A stretch of DNA of 64,000 nucleotides from assembly GCA_014841835.1 (NCBI GenBank), contig JACYUQ010000001.1, positions 1,116,001 through 1,180,000 on the forward strand. The letters run 5' to 3'. The notes under the pieces are model-generated. The model did not search any database. It had not been told where the DNA came from and saw only the letters and a list, made by a program, of their open reading frames with translations. The DNA is from Oxalobacteraceae sp. CFBP 13730. GTDB taxonomy: Bacteria > Pseudomonadota > Gammaproteobacteria > Burkholderiales > Burkholderiaceae_D. Of the stretch, positions 48,620 to 56,413 are shown one piece after another. Positions within the stretch are counted from its first letter, which is position 1; each line of letters begins with the position of its first letter. The position numbers and the translations under genes were made by a program.

Positions 48620-49183
48620 TCATGATTTGGGCGCGCGCTTCTTGTCCTGGCGCTTCGTCGCGCGCGCCTTGTGCTGCTCCCAGCGCGCAGCCGGCAGACG
48701 TGCATCCTGCAACGCGCTGGCACGCGTGTCGTGGTAATACGGCACGTCTGACCACGCTACTTCGACCACGACTTCACGCACGTCAGACAGTTGCTGCGTC
48801 TCGAACGCGAGCTCGTCAGGTTCGGCTGACCCGGCAGACCCGGCTGACCCGGCTGACCCGGCAGACCCGGCAGAGCGCGACAGCTTGACGATCCTGTCGG
48901 GCACGCTCAGGTGGATCTCGGCTTCGCTGCCCGGATCGACATGTCGGAACAGGGGCAACTTGCCAGCCAGACCAGGAATGACTTCGCGGCCCTCGTCGGA
49001 CAGCGCCAGCGTCAGCGTGCGCGTGGTCGGATCGTAGCGCATCGCGCGCACGTCGGCCACATAATGCAGCGCCCGTGCCGCCTTGTTCTGCAGCCGCACG
49101 ACGACCTGGAGGCGCGTATCTACCGGCGCCACCGACTGGATGGCTGCGGTCAGGTCGTCGGGTTTGCTGTCGTCGCTCACCAT
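48620..49183 (-). CDS. Uncharacterised protein with (Ser-Ala-Gly)n linker
   Basis: A 187-residue protein I do not recognise. The N-terminal part (about residues 1-108) looks beta-rich (TRLQVVVRLQNKAARALHYV and RTLTLALSDEG). Then comes a linker SAGSAGSAGSAGSAGSA encoded by a 9-bp tandem repeat. A second beta-type segment (VREVVVEVAWSDVPYY) and a very basic tail ending KRQDKKRAPKS follow. No signal peptide or membrane segment is seen. Its ATG overlaps the end of the HExxH gene by 7 bp after AAGGGGG, so it is the third gene of one operon. Confidence 0.7.
   Translation of the reverse strand: MVSDDSKPDDLTAAIQSVAPVDTRLQVVVRLQNKAARALHYVADVRAMRYDPTTRTLTLALSDEGREVIPGLAGKLPLFRHVDPGSEAEIHLSVPDRIVKLSRSAGSAGSAGSAGSAGSAEPDELAFETQQLSDVREVVVEVAWSDVPYYHDTRASALQDARLPAARWEQHKARATKRQDKKRAPKS
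48824..48877. repeat. In-frame 9-bp tandem repeat
   Basis: Six units of GGC(T/A)GACCC, the last degenerate, in the middle of the minus-strand gene at 48620-49183. Each unit encodes Gly-Ser-Ala or its permutation, so unit gain or loss would change linker length without a frameshift. Confidence 0.85.
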
Positions 49184-50625
49184 GTATCCCCCTTGTGGAT
49201 CGTCTGCAATCGGCCCAGCACCCCAGCCACGGCCGTGATATCGGGAAACCGCTCGCCCAATCGCTGCCGGAAGCGGGTTTTACTTTTTGTCGTCTGCAAT
49301 AGCGCGCGCTCGCAGAACCCCAGCTCGCGCCGTACTTGCGCGGCCGGCAACCCCGCCCACAATGTGCTGATCGGCACTTCGGGCGCCCATGCATCGAGCG
49401 CCTCGGTGAAGGCGCGGCCGATCGCCGGGGCGTCGGCGCCAGCCAGATACCGGGTCAGCAGCGCGTGCATCAGCCTGACCGGCGCAACGAGCGCCCACTG
49501 CATGTAAGGGCTGGGCCAGGCACGTTCGCGCAGCAATGCCATCAACTGCGCCGGCGCCTCGGCGGACTGCCCGGCCCCGCTTTCCCAATAGGCGCTGGTA
49601 CGTTGCAAGGCGGCGCGGCGCTGCTCGGCGTGACCGCGATCGGCGTGCAGCGCGATGAATGCGGCGCCCAGCTGCGTGCTGCCCATGACGCAGCGGCCCC
49701 GCTCGACCATCATGTTCCAGAAGTCGAGCAAGGGCTCGACGAAGCCTTCGAGCAGCTGATGCCGGAGCGACTGATCGCCTGCCATGAGCGTGCAGGCCTG
49801 TGGTGAAAACGCGTAATAGTCGCGAAAAAAATGGTCGAAGAACGCATGCCCGACCTCGGTCCCGCGCACGAAGTGGTCGCGCGCGCAGCGCAGCTTCTGT
49901 ACTTGCTGCGACCGGGGCGACCTGGACACGAGCGTGGCGATAATGCAGCAGCATTCTTCACCGTCAGATGCGAGCCTGCCGCAATGGATGCCGGGGTCGC
50001 GCAGCGTCGGGCTCGTACCCGCCCGGCTGGCCAGGTCGGTGCGCAGATCGTTCTCGTCGATGATGGCGGCGCGTTCTTCGGGTGACGACGGATCGCAGGC
50101 AACGGTCAGCGCCAGCAAGGTGTTATTGACGATGCGAAAGGCATGGGAAAACTCGTGGTACAGCGCGACAGGCGGGGATACGGGCAAATCGAGTACGCCG
50201 CCCGAGCCGTCTCTGGCCACGCAGATGGCCAGCTGGGTATCGTAGATGACGAGGCACTGCTCGGTGGGGTTGAGGCTGGCGCCGGGCAAGCCGCTCGACT
50301 TGGGCGGCAAGGCCGTGCCATTGTCGGCCATCGGTGTGCCATCGTCGAGTACCAGCGACTTGAGGCCGGCAACGACGATCGTGTCGACGTTGTTCGCGCC
50401 GCTGCCATAATTTGGCGAAAACGCCGTGTTGATCATTGCATCGAGTCGCAGCCGGGGTGGACCGTTGCCGGTTCGGGCGTAGACCAGGCGTTGCTTGCCG
50501 GCGGTCGGATCGGCCATGCCGAGACCGGTGTCGTTGGCGATGATCGCCATGTCGATGAAGCCTCGCGCCGGGTCGAGGTCGTCCGACCCGATGCCGGTCG
50601 CATCCTGCAGGATGAACGTGGCCAT
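49177..50625 (-). CDS. Putative zinc metallopeptidase resembling the M91/NleD type
   Basis: A 482-residue protein of unknown function. A zinc-protease motif HEFSH is at residues 157-161 in ALYHEFSHAFRIVNN. About 25 residues later SPEERAAIIDENDLRTDLAS gives the EE...EN-x-x-R pattern I associate with M91 (NleD-like) peptidases, where a Glu completes the zinc site. A Cys-rich stretch (HCGRLASDGEECCCI) follows at 214-228, and the C-terminal half is helical. No signal peptide is seen. The start at 50625 lies 5 bp after the upstream stop; the frame is open further but overlaps that gene. The protease call rests on motifs only. Confidence 0.6.
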   Translation of the reverse strand: MATFILQDATGIGSDDLDPARGFIDMAIIANDTGLGMADPTAGKQRLVYARTGNGPPRLRLDAMINTAFSPNYGSGANNVDTIVVAGLKSLVLDDGTPMADNGTALPPKSSGLPGASLNPTEQCLVIYDTQLAICVARDGSGGVLDLPVSPPVALYHEFSHAFRIVNNTLLALTVACDPSSPEERAAIIDENDLRTDLASRAGTSPTLRDPGIHCGRLASDGEECCCIIATLVSRSPRSQQVQKLRCARDHFVRGTEVGHAFFDHFFRDYYAFSPQACTLMAGDQSLRHQLLEGFVEPLLDFWNMMVERGRCVMGSTQLGAAFIALHADRGHAEQRRAALQRTSAYWESGAGQSAEAPAQLMALLRERAWPSPYMQWALVAPVRLMHALLTRYLAGADAPAIGRAFTEALDAWAPEVPISTLWAGLPAAQVRRELGFCERALLQTTKSKTRFRQRLGERFPDITAVAGVLGRLQTIHKGDTW

Positions 50626-50630
50626 GGCGG

Positions 50631-51200
50631 CTACCCGATCGGCCGGTGTGGCGGCGGCAAAGGCTTCCAGTCCTGGCCCGTCGGCTGGCGCTCGCGGTAC
50701 ACCGGTGGCGGGCACACGGCCGGGCAAGGCTCTTGCGGCGGTGGCTCCGGCGGGCAGCAGGCCTGCACCTGCTCGAGGAGTTCGCGCTGACGGTCGACAT
50801 CGCCGGCTTCGAGCGCATGCACGCGCTCACTGATGCCCTCGATGCGTGCCAATGATGCCTGCAGCGCCTCGTCAATGTGTAGCTGCCGGGCCAGCTTGCG
50901 CAGGATGCTGCACAGCAGCGTGTTGCTGTTGGCAAGCTCGCAGATGATCGTGTCGTTCTGCTTGCGGTGATGATCGAGCAGGCTGGCGGCGATGACCTGG
51001 ACCTGGATCAGCGCAAACAAACCTTGCGACAGATTGGCGAAACCCGTCGCCAGCGTGGCATCGATCTGCAGCAGACGGCTGTTGGTCTGCACCAGCTCGC
51101 TGCGGATGTCGGCCGTGTTGTTCGCCGTGTTGACGGTGTTGGTCGAGATCTGATCGAGCCGCGCGTTGATCTGGTCGGCGACGTCCTGAAGGTTCGGCAT
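50631..51200 (-). CDS. Uncharacterised coiled-coil protein with Cys/Pro-rich tail
   Basis: A 189-residue protein, first in the three-gene operon. Residues 1-60 form a probable coiled coil (VADQINARLDQISTNTVNTA, IRSELVQTNSRLLQ), followed by a hydrophobic stretch GLFALIQVQVIAASLL at 60-75 and a second helical region to about 147. The end is Cys/Pro-rich (ACCPPEPPPQEPCPAVCPPP) and then basic. No family is recognised. The start at 51200 follows GGATCC; the frame is open 22 codons further. Confidence 0.65.
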   Translation of the reverse strand: MPNLQDVADQINARLDQISTNTVNTANNTADIRSELVQTNSRLLQIDATLATGFANLSQGLFALIQVQVIAASLLDHHRKQNDTIICELANSNTLLCSILRKLARQLHIDEALQASLARIEGISERVHALEAGDVDRQRELLEQVQACCPPEPPPQEPCPAVCPPPVYRERQPTGQDWKPLPPPHRPIG

Positions 51201-51308
51201 GGGATCCTTTCGCACCGGGCATGTCCGGTGCAGCCACTGTAGGCCGCCCCTGCATGCCCGCACCAATGCCGCTCAAGCGTCACCACGGAACTTTGCTGAC
51301 GGCCTTGC

Positions 51309-54002
51309 TCACGGCGCCGCCGCCGCGACCTCGAGCAGGAAGCGCTGCGCCATCAGCAGCGCCATCTCGTGCGCCGGCATCGGGCGCGCAATGAAGTAGC
51401 CCTGCACTTCATTGCAGTCCAGGCCGCGCAGGATGGCCAGTTGCTCGGCGGTTTCCACGCCCTCGGCCACGACCGACATGCCCAGTGCGTGCGCCATCGA
51501 GACGATCGCCTGGAAAAACACCTTGCCCTCTCTCGACCTGGCCAGCTCGTTGGTAAACGCGCGGTCGACCTTGAGCACGTCCATTTTCAGGCGCTGCAAT
51601 TGCGACAGCGACGAGTAGCCGGTACCGAAGTCATCCACGTGCAGCTTCACGCCCAGCGCGCGCAGCGCCGCCAGTTCGGCCAGGATGTCGTCCTGGTCGC
51701 CCATCATCGCCGACTCGGTGATTTCCACCTCGATCAGGCTGGCGGGCACGCGGTAGCGCACCAGGGCCGCATGCAATTGCCGCTGCACGCCGCCACGCAT
51801 GAACTGCTTGGGCGAGACATTGATCGACACGGGCACGAGCGGCACGCCGGCCTCGCGCCAGGCCGCCAGTTGCGCACATGCCTTGTCGATCACGGCCTCG
51901 CCGATGCGGATGATCAGGCCCGTCGCTTCGGCCAGCGGAATGAAGTCGCCCGGCGCGACCATTCCCAGCACCGGATGGCGCCAGCGCACCAGCGCTTCCA
52001 TGCTCAGCAACTCGCCACTGCGGGCGTCGACGCGCGGCTGGTAATGCAGGACGAACTGGTCGCCTTCAAGCGCCTCGAGCATGCTCTGCTTGAGCCGCGC
52101 GCGCGAATTGAGCGTCGTCGACAATGACGGATCGAAGAAGCGGTATTGGCCCTTGCCGTCGTTCTTGCCGACATACATGGCGATGTCGCTGTGGCGCACC
52201 AGCGTCTCGGCATCGGTGCCATCGCGCGGGTACATGCTGATGCCGATCGACGCGCCCACTGCGTGCAGCTCGTCGCCCAGCAGGAACGGCACGCCGAACG
52301 CGTCGACGATGCGCGCCGCGACCGATGCTGCCTGGCGCTCGCCATCGCACGGCGTGAGCAGGACGACGAATTCGTCGCCGCCGAAACGCGCCACCTGGTC
52401 CGACGGCCGCAGCAGCGACAGCAGGCGCTGGGCCGCGCACTTGAGCACCGCATCGCCGGTAGCGTGGCCGTGCGAATCGTTGACGTGCTTGAATTCGTCC
52501 AGGTCGATGAACAGCAGCGCGGCGCCCATGCTGGCCCCCTGCGCCTGCGTCAGCATCTCGGGCATGCGTTCCAGGAAAGCGTGGCGGGTGGCCAGACCCG
52601 TCAATGTATCCTCGTTGGCCAGACGCTCGAGCTGCGACTCGTGGGCCTTGCGCTCGCTGATGTCCTGCAGCGTGACGGCCAGGCCATGACCGACCCGCAC
52701 CAGGCGGCGCCGGCCCCAGCTGATGTTCAGGCGATTGTCGCTTGGCATCCTGCGGTCGTCTTCATGGAAGCCCGTCTCCATCGCCTTGCGGTAAGTGGCC
52801 AGCAAGTCTTCGCCGAACAGGCCCGCGTCGATCTCGGCCAGGCTCGCGCCGACCAGGTCGTCACGCGTCATGCCGTAGAAGAAGGCGCCACGCTCATTGC
52901 AATCGACGATGCGAAAGTCGACGATCTGCCCGTCGCGTCCGCGCATGGCTGCCGCCATATAGAAGCCGTCGTTGCCGCTTTCGGTGGCAGTGCGGTAGGC
53001 GCGCCGCACATCGTCCTGCTCCTTGCCGCGCTGCAGCGCGCGCTGCGCCAGCACGGCCCCGACCGCACCCAGCAGCATCAGGCACAGCGTGGCGGCAATC
53101 GCGCGATCGCGGCTGTCGGTCCAGTAGAGATTGCTTGCAGCCAGCGTTTCAGGGCTTGGCAGGCCGACCAGTGCGACCAGTGGATAGACCGGCGACTGGC
53201 GCCAGCCAAGCACGCGCGACTGACCATCGGCAAACCCATCGGCGCCATCGATCTCGCGCACGCCCTGCTCGCCCGACCAGGCGGCGCCGCGGCGCGGCAG
53301 CGTGGCCGTGTCGAAGAACGCAGCGCCGTCGCTGCGCTGCTCGACGCGCAGCCGCCCTTCGCTGCCGGCCAGCGCCACGATGCCGCCGGCGCCAAGCGTG
53401 GCCGGGCTGACAAACGATGTGAAATAGCGCGCATCCACTGCCATCATGATGACGCCGTCGAATTCATCGTCGCGGTCATCGAGCCGGCGCGTGAACAGCA
53501 CCACGTCGTCGGCTGCACCGAACTGCGCCGGTGTGGCGCCGACCCGCAGTGCCGTCGAGTTGTTGTCGCGGTGGTGCGAAAAATACGGGCCGTCCGCCAG
53601 ATCGGCGCCAACCAGCCCGGGGCGCGTGCTCGAACGCACGACGCCGCGGCGGTCGAGCACGGCGACCACGTGGAAGGCGCTGTCGGTGAACATGCCGTCA
53701 CGGCGCATGTCCGCCAGGAGTTCCGGCTTGCGCGAGTTCTCCCAGCTGAACTTGAGCTGCATCGTGATCTGGTCCATCTGCGCGACCGAGCGCGTGATGT
53801 ATTGCTCGTAGGCTTCGGCGTAGGCGGCAGCATCCTTGCGGACCTGGCCGGCAACGCGCGCCTGCTCGGCGTCCACCCGCGCCAGGGTCGCGCCCCACAG
53901 CGCAATGCAGAGCAGCACGGCAAGCAGCGGCCATGCCAGCACCAGATAGCGCTTGCTGCGATGTGGCGTGACGGAAGGGGCGATACGAGGGTGGTGATTC
54001 AT
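51309..54002 (-). CDS. Membrane sensor GGDEF-EAL protein
   Basis: An 897-residue c-di-GMP protein: a transmembrane segment at about 19-42, a large periplasmic double-Cache-like sensor to about 300, a second transmembrane segment near 308-325, a PAS domain at about 345-455, GGDEF at about 460-620 and EAL at about 635-885. The cyclase motif is FGGDEF with an intact RPSD inhibition site. The phosphodiesterase motifs are intact (MEALVRW, NVSPKQF, EITESAMM, DDFGTGYSSL, VAEGVET). It could make or break c-di-GMP depending on the signal. It lies 108 bp downstream of no operon partner; the next gene upstream is the PhoB-like regulator, 21 bp away. Confidence 0.93.
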   Translation of the reverse strand: MNHHPRIAPSVTPHRSKRYLVLAWPLLAVLLCIALWGATLARVDAEQARVAGQVRKDAAAYAEAYEQYITRSVAQMDQITMQLKFSWENSRKPELLADMRRDGMFTDSAFHVVAVLDRRGVVRSSTRPGLVGADLADGPYFSHHRDNNSTALRVGATPAQFGAADDVVLFTRRLDDRDDEFDGVIMMAVDARYFTSFVSPATLGAGGIVALAGSEGRLRVEQRSDGAAFFDTATLPRRGAAWSGEQGVREIDGADGFADGQSRVLGWRQSPVYPLVALVGLPSPETLAASNLYWTDSRDRAIAATLCLMLLGAVGAVLAQRALQRGKEQDDVRRAYRTATESGNDGFYMAAAMRGRDGQIVDFRIVDCNERGAFFYGMTRDDLVGASLAEIDAGLFGEDLLATYRKAMETGFHEDDRRMPSDNRLNISWGRRRLVRVGHGLAVTLQDISERKAHESQLERLANEDTLTGLATRHAFLERMPEMLTQAQGASMGAALLFIDLDEFKHVNDSHGHATGDAVLKCAAQRLLSLLRPSDQVARFGGDEFVVLLTPCDGERQAASVAARIVDAFGVPFLLGDELHAVGASIGISMYPRDGTDAETLVRHSDIAMYVGKNDGKGQYRFFDPSLSTTLNSRARLKQSMLEALEGDQFVLHYQPRVDARSGELLSMEALVRWRHPVLGMVAPGDFIPLAEATGLIIRIGEAVIDKACAQLAAWREAGVPLVPVSINVSPKQFMRGGVQRQLHAALVRYRVPASLIEVEITESAMMGDQDDILAELAALRALGVKLHVDDFGTGYSSLSQLQRLKMDVLKVDRAFTNELARSREGKVFFQAIVSMAHALGMSVVAEGVETAEQLAILRGLDCNEVQGYFIARPMPAHEMALLMAQRFLLEVAAAAP

Positions 54003-54023
54003 GCTGCCAGAGAACGCTGCATG

Positions 54024-54686
54024 TCAGGTCGGTGCCAGCATGTAACCGGCGCCGCGCACGGTCTTGATCAGCGATTTGGCGCGGCCCAGCGCCTTGCGCA
54101 GGCGCAGCACGTGGACGTCGACAGTGCGCTGGTCGAGCGACTGGTGCGCGTCCCAGAGTTGTTCAAGCAATTGCGAGCGCGAAAAGACCTGGCCTGGATG
54201 GCACAGCAAAAAACGCAGCAGACGATATTCGGCGTGGCGTACTTCGACCCGGCTGTTGCCGACCTTGACGCTGCAGCTGAGCGGATCAAGTACCAGGCGA
54301 CCCGAGCGCAGCAGGCGCGATTCGGGTGACAGCTCGCGCGCATCGCCAATCGGCGGCTGCGGGATGAATTCGGGATGCGCCACCGCTGCCGGCAATGCCG
54401 GCGGACGCTCGCCTTCGGCACATTCAGCCGCCAGCAGGATCACGGGCTGCTCGCGCAGGCGCCGGTCGCCGCGCAGGCGCGCCAGCAGGCGCATGCCGCC
54501 TTCGTTGCGCAGCATCGATTCCTGCAACAGAAGTGCAGGCCGTTCGCGGCCGATGAAGTCCCAGGCTTGCGCCAGACTCGGCACGTTATGCCAGACCCAC
54601 TCGTCCTCGTGCAGTGAAAATTTGAGCAATTCGGCGATGGCCGGCTTGTCGTCAATCACCAGGACGATCGTGTTCGCCATTGTCAT
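54024..54686 (-). CDS. PhoB-like regulator with degenerate receiver
   Basis: A 220-residue OmpR/PhoB-family protein. The C-terminal winged helix is normal (VEVRHAEYRLLRFLLCHPGQ, QRTVDVHVLRLRKAL, IKTVRGAGYMLAP). The receiver keeps the acidic pair Asp12-Asp13 but has Glu56 where PhoB has phosphoacceptor Asp54 (PALLLQESML against PDLILLDWML). The switch Thr and Lys are also lost (ILLAAECAEG, FIPQPPIGD). It would therefore act without phosphorylation, possibly locked on or constitutive. It lies between pstS and the GGDEF-EAL gene. An alternative start is the ATG at 54680. Confidence 0.88.
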   Translation of the reverse strand: MTMANTIVLVIDDKPAIAELLKFSLHEDEWVWHNVPSLAQAWDFIGRERPALLLQESMLRNEGGMRLLARLRGDRRLREQPVILLAAECAEGERPPALPAAVAHPEFIPQPPIGDARELSPESRLLRSGRLVLDPLSCSVKVGNSRVEVRHAEYRLLRFLLCHPGQVFSRSQLLEQLWDAHQSLDQRTVDVHVLRLRKALGRAKSLIKTVRGAGYMLAPT

Positions 54687-54728
54687 GGGATACCCAGTCT
54701 GTGAGATGCCGAGGTTGGATGTGCTGAT

Positions 54729-54757
54729 AAAAAAATCCGGCAGTCAAGCTGCCGGAT
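54729..54757 (-). terminator. Rho-independent terminator after pstS
   Basis: On the minus strand a 9-bp stem ATCCGGCAG/CTGCCGGAT with a five-base loop followed by seven T, 19 bp past the pstS stop. It separates pstS from the PhoB-like gene. Confidence 0.9.
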
Positions 54758-54776
54758 GGTTACATCACCTGCCTGA

Positions 54777-55805
54777 TTACATGATCGCCTTGCCCGATGC
54801 ATCTTTCAGGTTGGCTTTCCAGGCATCCTGCACTTGCTTGACGACGCTCGCTGGCATCGGGACGTAGTCCAGTTCAGCTGCTGCTGGTGCGCCGTTCTTG
54901 AAAGCCCAGTCGAAGAACTTGACGACTTCCTTGCCCTTGTTGGCATCAGCCTGTTCCTTGTGCATCAGGATGTACGACACGCCGGTGACTGGCCAGCTTT
55001 GCTTGCCGGCGCCGTCGGTCAGGACCACGCCGAAGCCTGGTGTCTTGTTCCACTCGGCGTTCGCGGCAGCTGCCTTGAACACGTCGTCGCTTGGCTGCAG
55101 GTCGACGCCTTCTTTATTGCGCAGCTGGGTGTGCGACAGCTTGTTCTTCTTGGCGTAAGCCCACTCGACGTAGCCGATCGAACCCTTGATACGCTGCACG
55201 TTGGCGGCGACGCCTTCATTGCCCTTGCCGCCCACGCCCACGGCCCACTTCACGGTGGTGCCCGAACCGATGCTTTCTTTCCAGGCCGGGCTGGTTTTCG
55301 CCAGGAAGTCGGTCCACAGGAACGAGGTGCCCGAGCTGTCGGCGCGGTGCACGACGGTGATGTCGGTATCCGGCAGCTTGACGCCCGGGTTCAGCGCGGC
55401 GATCGGTGCAGCATTCCACTTGGTGATCTTGCCCATGTAGATGTCGGCCAGCACTGGACCGGTCATTTTCAGCTGGCCTGGGGTCACGCCGTCGACGTTG
55501 ACCACGGCAACCACGCCGCCCATGATGGCCGGGAACTGCATCAGGCCTTCTTTGTCCAGCTCATCTGCTTTGAGTGGCATGTCCGACGCGCCGAAGTCGA
55601 CGGTCTTGGCCTTGATCTGCTTGATACCGGCGCCCGAACCCACCGACTGGTAGTTCAGACCATTGCCGGTCGCTGCCTTGTAACCCTCGGCCCACTTGGC
55701 GTAGATCGGGTACGGGAAGGTAGCGCCTGCACCGGTCATGTCGGCGGCAAACGAGGTCGTCATCACGAGTGCGGCAGCGGCGCCGGCGAGGATCTTTTTG
55801 AACAT
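54777..55805 (-). CDS. pstS: Phosphate ABC transporter substrate-binding protein PstS
   Basis: PstS binds inorganic phosphate in the periplasm for the PstCAB importer. The 342-residue protein has a signal peptide cleaved near TTSFAAD and the phosphate-binding segments TGAGATFPYPIYAKWAEGY, SVGSGAGIKQI, DFGASDMPL and HRADSSGTSFLWTDFL. It is preceded by tandem Pho boxes and followed by a terminator; pstCAB genes are not adjacent, so pstS is monocistronic here. Confidence 0.97.
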   Translation of the reverse strand: MFKKILAGAAAALVMTTSFAADMTGAGATFPYPIYAKWAEGYKAATGNGLNYQSVGSGAGIKQIKAKTVDFGASDMPLKADELDKEGLMQFPAIMGGVVAVVNVDGVTPGQLKMTGPVLADIYMGKITKWNAAPIAALNPGVKLPDTDITVVHRADSSGTSFLWTDFLAKTSPAWKESIGSGTTVKWAVGVGGKGNEGVAANVQRIKGSIGYVEWAYAKKNKLSHTQLRNKEGVDLQPSDDVFKAAAANAEWNKTPGFGVVLTDGAGKQSWPVTGVSYILMHKEQADANKGKEVVKFFDWAFKNGAPAAAELDYVPMPASVVKQVQDAWKANLKDASGKAIM

Positions 55806-55848
55806 TGTTATTCCTTAGTTGAGGGATATGTTTTGCACTACGGGACAG

Positions 55849-55854
55849 AGAATA
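55849..55854 (-). promoter_or_regulatory. -10 box of pstS
   Basis: TATTCT on the minus strand, 10 bp downstream of the Pho boxes, at the spacing expected for a PhoB-activated promoter without a -35 hexamer. Confidence 0.55.
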
Positions 55855-55864
55855 GCCTGCGAAT

Positions 55865-55903
55865 ATGACCTGTTTATGACTTCACAATCGACGTGTTCAT
55901 GAC
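55865..55903 (-). promoter_or_regulatory. Tandem Pho boxes upstream of pstS
   Basis: On the minus strand four GTCAT-type half-sites occur at 11-, 12- and 11-bp steps: GTCAT, GTCGA, GTCAT, GTCAT. The downstream pair reads GTCATAAACAGGTCAT, close to the Pho-box consensus CTGTCATAAATCTGTCAT. This supports PhoB control of pstS. Confidence 0.85.
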
Positions 55904-55982
55904 GCCCGGGCGCATCATGTCGTGCCGCTGCGCTTGCGCTTTTGCTATCATGGGTTTTCCTTGTTAAACACTGGATGACACC

Positions 55983-56411
55983 ATGCGCCCCTCGATCTCC
56001 CGTCCGGCCCGCGTCTTCTGCATCGCTGCCGTCTGCGTCGGCGCTGGCCTGTTGTCCGGCTGCGCCGCGCCCGAGCGCCTGCCGGATGCGCAATACAACC
56101 TCAGCGAGAGCCAAAGCCTGCTGCTGGCGCCCGAACAGCGCCTGAGCCTGACCTACGAAGGCGCCGACGACACCCGCTGCCCGGACAATGCACGCTGCAT
56201 CGTGGCCGGGCGCGTGGCCTACCGCTTCACGCTGCGCATCCAGAACGTGGCGCAGGCGTTCTGGCTGGTGCCGGGCAAACCGGGCTTCACGTCGCCGGCG
56301 CTGCGCGGCGCGCGCGTCGAGCTCGACCGTTCGTTCGAGCCGCCGGCGCGCGGCATGATCGAGGCGAAGCCGGCGTCGTATCCGGTCGTGCTCAATATGT
56401 ACGGTACGTAA
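55983..56411 (+). CDS. Putative lipoprotein
   Basis: A 142-residue protein with a lipoprotein signal: a hydrophobic stretch followed by the lipobox GLLSGC, with lipidated Cys27. The mature part is mostly beta-like (LRIQNVAQAFWLVPGKPGFT) and has one DTRCPDNARCIV segment with two Cys. The family is not recognised. Its stop is 2 bp before the GTG of the gamma-glutamyltransferase gene, so the two are probably cotranscribed. Confidence 0.7.
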   Translation: MRPSISRPARVFCIAAVCVGAGLLSGCAAPERLPDAQYNLSESQSLLLAPEQRLSLTYEGADDTRCPDNARCIVAGRVAYRFTLRIQNVAQAFWLVPGKPGFTSPALRGARVELDRSFEPPARGMIEAKPASYPVVLNMYGT

Positions 56412-56413
56412 TC

